Below, in pieces: positions 42,859 through 52,151 of a DNA stretch of 64,000 nt. The stretch is from JAACFF01 sp963807975 (GTDB taxonomy: Bacteria > Chloroflexota > Anaerolineae > Promineifilales > Promineifilaceae). Each line of letters begins with the position of its first letter. Position 1 is the stretch's first letter. A program made the translations under genes and the position numbers. The DNA lies in the NCBI GenBank assembly GCA_963807975.1, contig CAWEDV010000004.1, forward strand, positions 1 to 64,000, written 5' to 3'. The notes below the pieces were generated by a model. It was not told where the DNA came from. It worked only from the letters and a program-made list of their open reading frames with translations, and made no database searches.

Positions 42859-44322
42859 TTAGTTTTCATATATAAGCGTTTCTGGTTTGAAGGCTGCCCA
42901 GGAAAACCAAAAGTGATCTCCGTGAATTATGGGATATAGCTGGCTCCCTGCCAACTCGCCTGCCGTCGCTTGTCCAAACATATTCCATGTACTCGAGGTT
43001 TGGTCATCGATGATATGATCTTCAACCATACTAAAGGTCAACAGCTTCTCGTCAAGGTTAGGGTCAAACACTGCGGTTGCCCCAACGTCTTCGGCTATGG
43101 CGATTAATTGATCTCCAAGTGCACTGGATGTTCCAGGTTTAAAAAATATAACCAGGTCATGCTCGGCTTGGCGATCATTTATGACAGAAAGTTTAGAGAG
43201 GATTGATAGTGGATAGGCGACATCAAGGCCCGATTCGGGTAAAGAAACGGTAACGACTCGCTCTGCCGCCGGTAATCGCCGGTCTTGTTCTTGCTTGAGA
43301 AGAACTATATTTCCATCTTGAGAAAGGCTGCTTTGATAAGTATCGTAGCCGGCATAGGGATTGACCCCATACGGACGGTCGAATCCTGTCGTTTGAGAGA
43401 GCACTTGTCCCTTAGGAAAGGCCTCGAGAAAGTCAGCGAAGCTCACCAGTGAAGATGGTAGGAATTCGAGATTCTGGCCTACCAGATCGCCAACGATCGC
43501 TTCGCCGGTAAACTGCTGCCAGAGGCTCTCGGTTGACCGGTCATACATCACCAGATCTGAATTACGAAGCAGCCCTGATGTACCAAATTCAAGTGTTTCG
43601 TCGTCTAGCTGACGATTAAAGACGATAGCCGAGTTGCATAAAGGACAAAATGTGACAATGATTGGCTGTCCAGCGATGGTATCGTTGACTATCTCATGCC
43701 AGGTCAAGATCTGCAGAGGGTAGGCGCGTGCTTCTCCTGCGACTTCTAAGGCAATGACTGGTTCATTTCCTGCCAGCCAAATGCTAGCATCTTCGCTGGA
43801 AACGAACTGCGGCTCATCGAGTGAGCGAATGCCATCTCTAGGCGGCCCACCTAATAGGAAATCTTCATATTCTACCGTGTGTTTTTCCCAGTTTGTAACC
43901 CATCCTGCAGTGAACTGACGTAAATACTCAGGACGATTTTCCTGCAATAATGCGCCATCTTCCATCAATATCCCTGGTGTGGCGGTCGGCGATTGGGCTG
44001 AGGTGGTTGCCGTGTTCTCGATTGTCGGTTCGGCCGTTGGGGGTTCAGTCGCAGTCGCTTGGATTGACTGTCCGCCAACGGTATCTGAACTGCTGCCGTC
44101 TGCGTCCGGGTCTGCTTCGTTCTGCTCATTTTGGGCACTGTCAAGTTTACCTATCTGATTTTCGTTTGCTTGCTCAGATGTGGCAGAATCAGAGATATCT
44201 GAGCTTCTGCTATCCACAGCCGGAACTTGTTCCGCAGCAGGGCTACAGGCAACCAGCAGCAGTAGAGCCGCTAGCAATAGAAAAAGGGCTGATTTACGTT
44301 TCCTGGTTTTTCCTTGTGACAT
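42859..44322 (-). CDS. DUF3179-domain lipoprotein
   Basis: 487 residues from ATG 44322. An earlier in-frame start adds 46 residues in front of the signal peptide and was rejected. The signal peptide ends LLVAC. A Ser/Thr/Glu-rich linker runs to about residue 115. The DUF3179 domain then shows ARAYPLQILTWHEIVNDTIAG, IVTFCPLCNSAIVF (CxxC redox-like motif), EFGTSGLLRNSDLVMYDR and SLWQQFTGEAIVG. The domain function is unknown. It lies head-to-head with a broken relative at 44506. Confidence 0.9.
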   Translation of the reverse strand: MSQGKTRKRKSALFLLLAALLLLVACSPAAEQVPAVDSRSSDISDSATSEQANENQIGKLDSAQNEQNEADPDADGSSSDTVGGQSIQATATEPPTAEPTIENTATTSAQSPTATPGILMEDGALLQENRPEYLRQFTAGWVTNWEKHTVEYEDFLLGGPPRDGIRSLDEPQFVSSEDASIWLAGNEPVIALEVAGEARAYPLQILTWHEIVNDTIAGQPIIVTFCPLCNSAIVFNRQLDDETLEFGTSGLLRNSDLVMYDRSTESLWQQFTGEAIVGDLVGQNLEFLPSSLVSFADFLEAFPKGQVLSQTTGFDRPYGVNPYAGYDTYQSSLSQDGNIVLLKQEQDRRLPAAERVVTVSLPESGLDVAYPLSILSKLSVINDRQAEHDLVIFFKPGTSSALGDQLIAIAEDVGATAVFDPNLDEKLLTFSMVEDHIIDDQTSSTWNMFGQATAGELAGSQLYPIIHGDHFWFSWAAFKPETLIYEN

Positions 44323-44505
44323 TTGTTTTCCTCGGATTTGGGTGAGAGACCGTTGCTGTTGTTGATAATTGTGCTCTGCACCTGCTTCCAAGATTAAGCG
44401 GAGTGGCGTTCGTAGACCGTGAGCTAGATCACCAAATCTTTCCCTTGCGCCGGTTTGCATAGCTTTTCACAGACAGCGTGGTATCAACAGACGACACTTT
44501 ATATC

Positions 44506-45600
44506 ATGTGGCAAACTGTGATTTAGATGGCTTTCGTTTTTCTGGCAGGTTGTTCAACAGTCAGAGATACGTCAATTGTTGGGACATCGCTGCCTGAAAG
44601 AACGATTGTACCTCAGAATGGCCTCGATGAAGTTACTGCCCGAAGTCAAGATAGTGATGGGGTTCAGCTCAACAGGCGTTTAGAGACGGAGGAGCTGGGT
44701 TCTTTCGCGATATCACTAGGTTTTGAAAGTATACGGCCGATTTATGCTCCCAAATTTTTCGTGGCAGAGCAGGCTGCTCTGGATGATGAGGAATTGGTGT
44801 TGGGCGTTGCCTAGGATGGTGAAGCTTAAGCGTATCCAATCACGGTCCTACGTTTCCGGGAAATGGTCGATGATGAACTTGCGGGCATCCCCACCCTGGT
44901 CACTTGGTGACCGCTTTGCTATACGGGCATGGTTCTTGACCTGAGAATTGTTGGACAGACGCATCTATTTGGCAATGCGGGCAGTTTATTTATGAAGGCA
45001 ATGACCTGGTTTGACCATGAAACTCGATCGATCTGGTCACAACCTTGGGGACGTGCGCTTGAGGGGGATCACAGAATTGTGGAACTTATTTTGCTACCCT
45101 CGCAGATTACCACCTTGTCAAGCTGGCAGAAAAAGCAGCCGCAGACATTGGTCGTGGTAAATGATCTGGAGCTGATCGGGAGAAGGCAGCAATCTAATCC
45201 TGATTTTGTGACTGGTCTTATCTTGAACGAAGACAGCACAGCTTACTATTATCGAGATGTACTGGAAAGAAGAATCGTGAATGATTGTCTGGGAGATGTA
45301 CCCGTCGTTGTGGCTGCAAACGACGATAGTTACCAAACCTACGCCAGACAGGTTGACGACCAGGTGCTGAACTTTAAATTTATCGATGGAGAATTGATTG
45401 ATCAGGAATCAGAGTCGACCTTGGATCTGAGTAATGGCCTGGCTGTCGCTGGTCGCCTACGCGGAAAATCACTACAAGCAATCCCCAGCCTCTGTTCATA
45501 TAATTGGGCATGGATCGACTTCTATCGAGAATGGGAGTTTTACCGCCGTAAGATGGGAATCTGTCAGATCAAATCAGCCAGCTTCCTTCGAGACAAATAA
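44506..45600 (+). pseudogene. Stop-interrupted DUF3179 gene, possibly a former selenoprotein
   Basis: One reading frame is preserved for 1.1 kb with four stops: TAG 44524, TAA 44827, TAG 44812 and TGA 44908. Translated through, it is a DUF3179 lipoprotein: signal with VFLAGC, PIYAPKFFVAEQAALDDEELVLGVA-stop-DGEA-stop-AYPI, then LVTW-TGA-PLCYTGMV, FGNAGSLFMKAMTWFDHE and SIWSQPWG. The TGA occupies the first Cys of CPLC, as in the intact neighbour's TFCPLC, so it may have coded selenocysteine. The TAG and TAA codons replace ordinary residues. No Shine-Dalgarno is visible at 44506 or 44527. It is probably decayed. No indels were seen. Confidence 0.8.
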
Positions 45601-45797
45601 GCCGCGCTTTGGTTTCCAAACCACCGGGCGCCGAATATCCATGAAGACAGCCATCAGCCCCATTCACATGATGGCAGGGCAATATGATGGGAATCGGATT
45701 GGCAGCATTGGCCCGCCCAAAATTCAGCAAAATCAGTATCTGCCGGATTGTCAAGACGAATTTCTGTCAATTAGATCGTGATCCTTGCGCGGGGAGA

Positions 45798-46445
45798 TTA
45801 CTTATCTGGTTGAAGCTGCAAGCTGTAGCATAGATTATAGGCGACAATACCAAAGACGACGGCAACATTGAGCGACGTTTTTAAGCCAGCCATAGGCAGG
45901 CTGAATACCCGATCGCAAATCTGGAGAATGCCCGGGTCTATACCCGCATTTTCATTGCCCACGATTACAACAACGCGCGAATGGGGAAGAACGGCACTTG
46001 CGGAAAAGAATGGTTCTGAATTTTCGGATGCTTCAATGCCCCACAAAAGATATCCTTTTTCCTTGAGAGAAACAGCCGTATCGAGGCCATTGGCGTTGTA
46101 GGTCCAGGATACTTTCTCCTGAGCCCCTAAGGCGGCTTTGGCCAGCTTAATATTTGCCGGTGTGGCGGTCATGCCGCTGAGATGTAAATGAGCCAACCCT
46201 GCACCATTGGCTGTGCGAAACATCGAGCCAACGTTGTGTATGCTGCGAATATTATCTAATAGTCCTTCAAAAGTTGGACGTATCCAACTAGATGGTTGGT
46301 TTTCTGGCCCTAGCACCGGCACGCCGACTTGAATCGTATCCGATCCACAACTCGGGCAGCGGACCGATCGGGCTGACTCCACCTCTACTGGAAATCGAAA
46401 CCGGCATTGATCCCAAACACATTGTCGAAACTGGAACTGTCCCAC
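45798..46445 (-). CDS. SpoU/TrmH-family RNA 2'-O-methyltransferase with zinc-ribbon N-terminus
   Basis: 215 residues. The first 40 hold a C-x4-C and C-x2-C pair (CVWDQC, CPSCGSD), likely a zinc ribbon. The SPOUT knot domain follows with IRSIHNVGSMFRTANGAG (motif 1), VVVIVGNENAGIDPGIL (motif 2) and SLPMAGLKTSLNVAVVFGI (motif 3), so SAM binding is intact. It methylates ribose in rRNA or tRNA, target unknown. It ends next to the pyrophosphatase gene, with stop and start adjoining at 46446. Confidence 0.9.
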   Translation of the reverse strand: MGQFQFRQCVWDQCRFRFPVEVESARSVRCPSCGSDTIQVGVPVLGPENQPSSWIRPTFEGLLDNIRSIHNVGSMFRTANGAGLAHLHLSGMTATPANIKLAKAALGAQEKVSWTYNANGLDTAVSLKEKGYLLWGIEASENSEPFFSASAVLPHSRVVVIVGNENAGIDPGILQICDRVFSLPMAGLKTSLNVAVVFGIVAYNLCYSLQLQPDK

Positions 46446-47819
46446 TTATTCCTCCAATGCTCCCAGGATTACCGGTAAGAGCTGCTTTTTACGGGAAACA
46501 ACGTCTTCGGCGTCCAACGATCCATCGGGCAAGTGCCTATAAGGCAGTATTTCAAGCGCTGGAACATCACGCGTAACGACCAAGCGGCTTGTGCGCAGCA
46601 CAACATCGGTGATCATCAACATGACAAAATCAAGCCCTCGAGATTCTCCCAATTCGATCAATGCCTGCGTTAATTCTTCCAGTTTTTCACCCAAAGATGC
46701 AAAGGTCGTAACTTCTACCTGACCGATTCCAAAACGAATACCTACCGTATCATAGACCTTGAAATCAGCGCCTACTATCTCCGCTGCACTGCGACTCGAC
46801 AAGCCAGCGCCGGCTTCTAATATCTGCTCTCCATAGGACTCAATGGTTTCATTTTCCAGCGGAGCACCGGTCATAAACGCCCAGCGACCCAAGCGTTGCG
46901 CCGCCTCGTGGTCACGCGGCGTGGTCGTGGGAGAAGTCAGAATCAATGTGTCGGAAAGCAATCCTGAAAGCAGTAAGCCAGCTAACTTCGGGGGCGCACT
47001 TAATCCAGCTTGATCGATACGTTCGGACACAAGTGTGCTGGTGCTGCCGACGACATCAACGGTAAAACGGATTGGTTCATGGGTGGTAGGATTATCAAGA
47101 CGATGATGATCAAGTATCTCAAGAAGGTCCGCTTCTTCCAATGCGCCCAAGGCTTGCTGCTCTTCATTGTGATCGACCAGAACAAGCTTCAACCGAGGTG
47201 GATTAAGAGCCTCACGTTGTCGGCATATGCCGACATAGGTGCCATTTTCATCGACCACCCAAAACTCACTGCGTTCCTCACGCAGTATGCGGGACAAAGC
47301 ATCTTTTATGCGACTGCTGGCCTGAAAACGAGGAACCTTGGTATCACAAGCCTCTTTGCAAGGTCGATCGAGCATATCTCCGATGCGCAGATCCTCGCGA
47401 CGGCGGTGCGATCCCACAAAGCGGCTCATGAAATCAAATAGACTAAGCACAGTAACCAGGCCATAAGGCGTACCATCACCATTCAGAACGGGAGCAACAC
47501 CGCCAGTTTTATTAGCAACAGCCCACGCCTCTCTTAGTGGGAGATCTGGCGTCGTCGTATTCAGACGATGCACAATATCGGTAAAACGTGGAGAGGCATC
47601 AGGCAGTAACAACGGTGGCTCTAGGTCCAATTTTTTGAGCACCCATGTAGTTTGGGGATTGAGCTGACCGGCACGTGCCGCTTGGACGCTGCCTGGGTTT
47701 TGATCCTGAAGAAGCCAAGCATAACCCATGGCCGATGCGATAGCATCGGTATCAGGGTTAACATGCCCGATGACATAGGTTGTATCTGTTCGTTTCTCGT
47801 TGATGTTTCTGGTCGCCAT
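46446..47819 (-). CDS. Family II inorganic pyrophosphatase with regulatory CBS domains
   Basis: 457 residues, longer than the 310 of plain family II enzymes because a pair of CBS domains (about residues 75-200, APVLNGDGTPYGLVTVLSLFDF and FWVVDENGTYVGICR) is inserted. Catalytic DHH-type metal motifs are GHVNPDTDA, VDHNEEQQA and LDHHRLDNP. The RKKQLLP near the end is the substrate-binding RKKQ. CBS-pyrophosphatases are controlled by adenine nucleotides. This enzyme competes for pyrophosphate with the PPi-type phosphofructokinases encoded 13 kb away. The RNA methyltransferase gene follows directly. Confidence 0.93.
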   Translation of the reverse strand: MATRNINEKRTDTTYVIGHVNPDTDAIASAMGYAWLLQDQNPGSVQAARAGQLNPQTTWVLKKLDLEPPLLLPDASPRFTDIVHRLNTTTPDLPLREAWAVANKTGGVAPVLNGDGTPYGLVTVLSLFDFMSRFVGSHRRREDLRIGDMLDRPCKEACDTKVPRFQASSRIKDALSRILREERSEFWVVDENGTYVGICRQREALNPPRLKLVLVDHNEEQQALGALEEADLLEILDHHRLDNPTTHEPIRFTVDVVGSTSTLVSERIDQAGLSAPPKLAGLLLSGLLSDTLILTSPTTTPRDHEAAQRLGRWAFMTGAPLENETIESYGEQILEAGAGLSSRSAAEIVGADFKVYDTVGIRFGIGQVEVTTFASLGEKLEELTQALIELGESRGLDFVMLMITDVVLRTSRLVVTRDVPALEILPYRHLPDGSLDAEDVVSRKKQLLPVILGALEE

Positions 47820-47823
47820 GATT

Positions 47824-48321
47824 TTACTCCACCATTTTAGCGGCTTCTGCCAATTTGTGATCTTGCGGTTTGAAAGTCATGTATGACTCTTGCTCAATAT
47901 GTAATTGAAATCCAAAACGCTCGTAAAGCCCAAATGCATCTTTTGTGTTCAAGGACCATTTGCGTACCTTTTGCAGTTTGGGATGGTTCAAAATAGTCGA
48001 TACAAGCCATTTGCCAAGTCCTTGGCCACGATAATTGGGAAGGATAAACACATCTTGCAAATAAGCAAAGCGACAGCAATCTGTCACCACCCTGGCAAAA
48101 CCAATTTGAACCTCTCTACTGCCTGATAGGTCATAAACCCCAAAGGATAACGAGTTTTCGATAGCACAAGCGACATCTTCTCTAGCAATTCCTGGGACCC
48201 AATACGATTTATGGGCCAGAAAATGATGGACCGTATCGAGGTTGATCTTTTCCTTCTCTGTGCTGATCAGAAAATGCTCCCGATGAAAACTTGGAGTAGG
48301 TATATTCTGGTCTTTGATCAT
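47824..48321 (-). CDS. GNAT-family N-acetyltransferase
   Basis: 165 residues, standard GNAT size. The acetyl-CoA loop is VFILPNYRGQGLGKWLV (R/Q-x-x-G-x-G/A). Strand 4 is ARVVTDCCRFAYLQDVF. GLYERFGFQLHIEQESYM near the end is the usual C-terminal motif. The acceptor is unknown. It lies between hemW-like and pyrophosphatase genes on the same strand, 4 and 16 bases from them, so it is probably in one operon. Confidence 0.9.
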   Translation of the reverse strand: MIKDQNIPTPSFHREHFLISTEKEKINLDTVHHFLAHKSYWVPGIAREDVACAIENSLSFGVYDLSGSREVQIGFARVVTDCCRFAYLQDVFILPNYRGQGLGKWLVSTILNHPKLQKVRKWSLNTKDAFGLYERFGFQLHIEQESYMTFKPQDHKLAEAAKMVE

Positions 48322-48337
48322 ATAACTGTTCCTGATT

Positions 48338-49510
48338 TCAGATGAAGCGATAAAACACTTGGTTACTGATGAAGCGACCTCGTTCGGTAAGCAGGATGCA
48401 GTCGCCGTTTTGTGTCAGCAGTTCCCATTCGATAAGCTGGGAAGGAAGACCATCAAAAGCCTCTTCCAATGTGATGCCAAACTTCTTATGGAAGGCACCA
48501 AGGTTTAAACCCTCTTGCAGCAATCTTAACTGCATAATAACCGTGTCTGACATGGACTCTTTCTGGTCTATCTTATGACTTTCAGCCACGGCTGGTGACA
48601 AGGGAAAGGAGCCTTTGCTTCCTTTCAGCATGCGACGGATATAAACTTGTGGTTGTTTTACCAATTGGTAGCGATAACTGTTGGCCTGGCCATGAGCGCC
48701 GGCGCCTAAGCCCAGATATTCTTGGTTGCGCCAGTAGGCCAAGTTATGACGGCATTGACGACCAGGTAAGGACCAATTGGATATCTCATAGTGTTCAAAG
48801 CCAGATTTGGCAAGACGGCGACCTGCGAATTGGTACTGCTCCGCGGCACGATCGGGATCAGGGCGGGCGATACGGCCGTTGTCTAACCAACGATGCATGG
48901 GCGTGCCCGGTTCAATTGTCAGACAGTAGAGGCTGAGGTGATCCGGCTCCAGCTCCAGCGCTGCATCCAGGCTGCGCGCCCACGATGGTATGTCTTGCCC
49001 AGGCAGCCCATAGATCAAATCCAAACTGAGATCGTCAAAACCCAGCGCGCGGGCTGAGGATACGACTTCAATGACTTTACCGAAATCGTGGGTTCGCTCC
49101 AAGAGGGCCAATTCTGAGGACACTGCACTCTGAACACCAAAGCTTAGACGATTGATCCCTATCTGGCGCAGTCCCTCCAAATATGGTTCATCAACCGTAT
49201 CCGGGTTTGCTTCCAAGGTGATCTCCGGATCTGGATGCAAGCCAAAGGTTCTTTGGATGCTTTCTAAGATTTGCCGTAGATCCTCTACTTCCAACAGGGA
49301 TGGTGTCCCTCCCCCAAAGAAAACGGTTTGGAACGGCCGCATCAATCCCGCTGTGTCTGCCAGAGCTGCCATCTGCTCAAGTTCCTGGATAAGCGCATGA
49401 ATATATGGCTCCTTTAACCCGCCAACCGTCGTATATGTATTAAAATCACAATAGGCGCAGCGGTGCTGGCAGAAAGGAATGTGCAAATAGAGGCTCAAAG
49501 ATTCCATCAA
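48338..49510 (-). CDS. hemW: HemW-like radical SAM protein (coproporphyrinogen oxidase-related)
   Basis: 390 residues. The radical-SAM cluster motif CQHRCAYCDFNTY (CxxxCxxC) is near residue 14, preceded by LYLHIPF. FFGGGTPSLLEVEDL, EANPDTV and RLSFGVQSA follow as in HemN/HemW. The C-terminal HemN domain (YWRNQEYLGLGAGAHG) is present. HemW proteins insert heme into respiratory enzymes and do not oxidise coproporphyrinogen. The absence of other heme genes nearby fits HemW better than HemN. Confidence 0.9.
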   Translation of the reverse strand: MMESLSLYLHIPFCQHRCAYCDFNTYTTVGGLKEPYIHALIQELEQMAALADTAGLMRPFQTVFFGGGTPSLLEVEDLRQILESIQRTFGLHPDPEITLEANPDTVDEPYLEGLRQIGINRLSFGVQSAVSSELALLERTHDFGKVIEVVSSARALGFDDLSLDLIYGLPGQDIPSWARSLDAALELEPDHLSLYCLTIEPGTPMHRWLDNGRIARPDPDRAAEQYQFAGRRLAKSGFEHYEISNWSLPGRQCRHNLAYWRNQEYLGLGAGAHGQANSYRYQLVKQPQVYIRRMLKGSKGSFPLSPAVAESHKIDQKESMSDTVIMQLRLLQEGLNLGAFHKKFGITLEEAFDGLPSQLIEWELLTQNGDCILLTERGRFISNQVFYRFI

Positions 49511-49617
49511 GCCAATTATACCCTTAAGCGCTGCCTAGAGCGCATTGCGCGCTTATCTGACCCTTTGTTATGCTACTTGCAATGGGAGTTGATGGCATGT
49601 ACTCAGTTGGAAGAACT

Positions 49618-50934
49618 ATGCGCAAATTATTTATTGGGATAGCGGCTGCTCTTTTCCTGATTGGTGGTCGTGGATTTGTCTACGCCCAAAGCAATGACGT
49701 CATTCTGCTTGAAGCGGAAGGTGCTGTCACGCCGGCCATGTTCGGTTATCTGGAACGCGGCATTCGATCGGCTGAGGAGGCAAAGGCGAAGGCGGTCATA
49801 CTCGCTTTGGACACACCTGGCGGGCTTGTGGACACAACACAAGAGATCGTGCAGCTCTTTCGCTCGTCATCGGTGCCGATCATCGTATATGTAAGTCCTC
49901 GTGGAGCACAGGCCGCATCCGCGGGCAGCATTATCACGATGGCCGGCCATGCAGCAGCTATGGCCCCAGAAACCGTAATAGGGGCGGCTTCCCCTGTTGG
50001 CGACAATGGTGTAGATCTGGAGGATACGTTATTTCGCAAAGTCACGGAAGATCTCAAAGCCACGGCCCGTAATCTCACAGCCGATAGGGGAGCCGAGGCC
50101 ACGAAATTGGCCCAGGAAATGATTGAGGATGCACGGGCAGTGACGGCCGAAGAAGCGCTCGAAGCAAGTCTGATCGACGCCATCGCCAGCGATATTCCTG
50201 ACTTACTGCAGCAGCTTGACGGATTAACGGTGATGGTCAACGACCAGGCTGTGACTTTGGACACAGCTACGGCCAGTATTGAGGAAATACCTGCCAATAC
50301 AGTCGAAGAGGTTTTGTTCGCTTTGGTTAATCCCATTCTATTAGGCATTCTCTTAACGCTCGGCGTACAGGCGATACTTATCGAGTTGTCTAGTCCCGGT
50401 GGATGGGTCGCTGGACTGATCGGCGTCCTGGCCATTGGCCTGGCTCTCTACGGTCTTGGGCAGCTACCAGTCAATTGGCTCGGTTTAGGTTTTATAATTG
50501 TCGCGTTTGTGCTCTTCTTGATGGAGGTCAAAGCAGCGACGCATGGTGCGCTAGGACTCACAGGCGCTGTAATCTTGGTCGCTGGCCTGCTGGTCCTTTT
50601 TAATTCTCCAGGCACGCCAGATTTCTTAAGTATCTCAATCCCGGCAGCAATTGCTCTCAGCGCTGCAACCGCCTTGTTTTTCCTCTTCGTCTTGAGCAAG
50701 GCACTTGGCGCGCAGCGCGCCAAACCGGTAACCGGGGCGGAAGGCTTAATCGGTCAGAAGGGACCAGTACGGGTAGCTATGACTTCCGATAGGCTAAAAG
50801 GGCCTTATACCGGCATGGTCTTGGTTGCAGGTGAGCTTTGGCGCGCGAAAGCAGAAGAAGAACTAAATGCAGGGGAACCAATTGTTGTTACGGCCGTCGA
50901 CGGAGTCATGCTGCAAGTCGAAAAAAGCCAGTAG
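49618..50934 (+). CDS. NfeD-family membrane serine protease
   Basis: 438 residues from ATG 49618. An in-frame ATG at 49570 would give a longer leader, but the residues from 49618 form the better signal peptide (RKLFIGIAAALFLIGG). A ClpP-like protease domain shows LDTPGGLVDTTQEIV and RGAQAASAGSIITMAGH, the Ser of QAASAGS being the expected nucleophile and Lys in the DLKATARN region the partner. Four or five membrane segments follow (about 240-370) and a C-terminal OB-like NfeD domain (GLIGQKGPVRVAM). NfeD long forms cleave stomatin-type partners. Confidence 0.92.
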   Translation: MRKLFIGIAAALFLIGGRGFVYAQSNDVILLEAEGAVTPAMFGYLERGIRSAEEAKAKAVILALDTPGGLVDTTQEIVQLFRSSSVPIIVYVSPRGAQAASAGSIITMAGHAAAMAPETVIGAASPVGDNGVDLEDTLFRKVTEDLKATARNLTADRGAEATKLAQEMIEDARAVTAEEALEASLIDAIASDIPDLLQQLDGLTVMVNDQAVTLDTATASIEEIPANTVEEVLFALVNPILLGILLTLGVQAILIELSSPGGWVAGLIGVLAIGLALYGLGQLPVNWLGLGFIIVAFVLFLMEVKAATHGALGLTGAVILVAGLLVLFNSPGTPDFLSISIPAAIALSAATALFFLFVLSKALGAQRAKPVTGAEGLIGQKGPVRVAMTSDRLKGPYTGMVLVAGELWRAKAEEELNAGEPIVVTAVDGVMLQVEKSQ

Positions 50935-51120
50935 TTTAGCTGCTGATCTCCGTTTACTTTTCAGAAACCTTGTATTACAATGCAAATCGTCAGCAAGAAA
51001 ACTTGATTTACAAACAGCAGTGAAATCAGCCAGCCGCCGAAGCATTTCGGATGGCAAGAATGCCAACTGCTGCGACATCGACAGATTAGCTGTTTAATTA
51101 CTAATTATGGAGGGTAATAG

Positions 51121-51549
51121 ATGAAACTGGTCAGCCAGATACTGCACGCGAAAGGAGGCCCAACCTGGACTGTCTCACCCAAGAGCACTGTTTACGATGC
51201 CTTGAATATGATGGCCGAACAGGATATTGGCGCCCTGGTAGTTGTCGAAGATGATGAGGTGATCGGTATATTTTCCGAACGTGACTACGCCCGGAAAGTT
51301 ATACTGCAGGGAAAGGCATCTAAAGCTACCCTGGTAAAAGAGATTATGACGGATGAGGTGCTTTGCGTTGGCCCAGATCAATCAGTCTCCAAATGTATGG
51401 CACTGATGACTGATAAGCGGATTCGTCACATACCCATCCTAGACAAAGGGCAACTGCTCGGGGTTATATCCATTGGCGATGTGGTTAAAGCAATAATCGC
51501 TGAACAGCAAATAATCATCAACCATCTCGAAGATTACATATACAGCTAG
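51121..51549 (+). CDS. CBS-domain pair protein
   Basis: 142 residues consisting of two CBS motifs (DIGALVVVEDDEVIGIFSERDYARK and RIRHIPILDKGQLLGVISIGDVVKA), which usually bind adenine nucleotides. No catalytic domain is attached, so it is a stand-alone energy-sensing or regulatory module of the type found near many enzymes. GGAGGG lies seven bases before the ATG. Partner unknown. The next gene on this strand is a biotinyl-domain protein. Confidence 0.9.
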   Translation: MKLVSQILHAKGGPTWTVSPKSTVYDALNMMAEQDIGALVVVEDDEVIGIFSERDYARKVILQGKASKATLVKEIMTDEVLCVGPDQSVSKCMALMTDKRIRHIPILDKGQLLGVISIGDVVKAIIAEQQIIINHLEDYIYS

Positions 51550-51584
51550 AAGTTCATCTCCAAATGCGCCTGTTGGCTCAATTC

Positions 51585-51624
51585 TTCTCACACTAGGCCC
51601 AAAGGTTATGGGTGAGTGTGGGAA
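51585..51624. promoter_or_regulatory. Hairpin between the CBS gene and the biotinyl-domain gene
   Basis: TTCTCACACT (51585-51594) pairs with AGTGTGGGAA (51615-51624) with one G-U, and CCCA/TGGG pair inside. No T tail follows on the plus strand. It could stabilise RNA or affect translation of the following gene. It overlaps an alternative ATG-side start region near 51616, which is one reason I prefer the 51652 start. Confidence 0.5.
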
Positions 51625-51651
51625 CGCATTGGCTGGATGTTACGACTAAAT

Positions 51652-52146
51652 ATGACCAAGTTCAAAATTAATATTCAAGGCCAGGAAAAAGATGTCGAGG
51701 TGACCCGACAGGGTGATCAGTTGCATGTTGAAGCGGATGGTATAAGCGCCGAGCTGCGCCTAATAGATCAAGAAGGGGCCACATTCGTCGTTCAATTGCC
51801 CATGCCTGATGGCTCTTCCAAGCAAATACGCGCTGCGGGACATGTCGATGGCGATCGGCGGCAATTGTGGGTCAATGGCCGCTCCTTCAATTACGAAAGA
51901 ATTCGCCAACGAAGCAGCGGCACTGTCTTGGATGGATCTTTATCATCAACAATTCCCGCGGTTGTGTCTCAAATCTTGGTCAGCCAAGACGAGCTTGTGC
52001 AGGCAGGAGACAAGCTTATCCTCCTCGAGTCAATGAAAATGATTATCCCCATTATTGCTCCCTGTGATAGCAAGGTTATCGCTGTCCATTGTACTGAGGG
52101 AGAATCAATCCAGTCTGGTGTGCCGCTTATAGAATTGGAAGAGTAA
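51652..52146 (+). CDS. Stand-alone biotin/lipoyl-attachment domain protein
   Basis: About 164 residues from ATG 51652. The C-terminal 75 residues form a biotinyl domain with the modified Lys in ESMKMIIP and the usual APCDSKVIAVHCTEGESIQSGVPLIELEE ending. The N-terminal 85 residues resemble the swivelling region found in acyl-CoA carboxylase BCCP subunits. No biotin carboxylase or carboxyltransferase gene is near, so the partner is encoded elsewhere. The next gene, an M24 peptidase, starts five bases after its stop. Confidence 0.88.
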   Translation: MTKFKINIQGQEKDVEVTRQGDQLHVEADGISAELRLIDQEGATFVVQLPMPDGSSKQIRAAGHVDGDRRQLWVNGRSFNYERIRQRSSGTVLDGSLSSTIPAVVSQILVSQDELVQAGDKLILLESMKMIIPIIAPCDSKVIAVHCTEGESIQSGVPLIELEE

Positions 52147-52151
52147 GAAAA

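Noticed and set aside
44323..44460. Earlier start of the intact DUF3179 lipoprotein
   Set aside because: It would place 46 polar residues before the lipoprotein signal peptide, which would block its recognition.
44812..44910. Genome-wide stop codon reassignment to explain the DUF3179 stops
   Set aside because: All three stop codons occur in this gene, and the same codons end neighbouring genes normally.
44723..44944. A 73-residue plus-strand frame inside the broken DUF3179 gene
   Set aside because: It is an off-frame reading. The DUF3179 frame across the same bases shows clear homology despite its stops.
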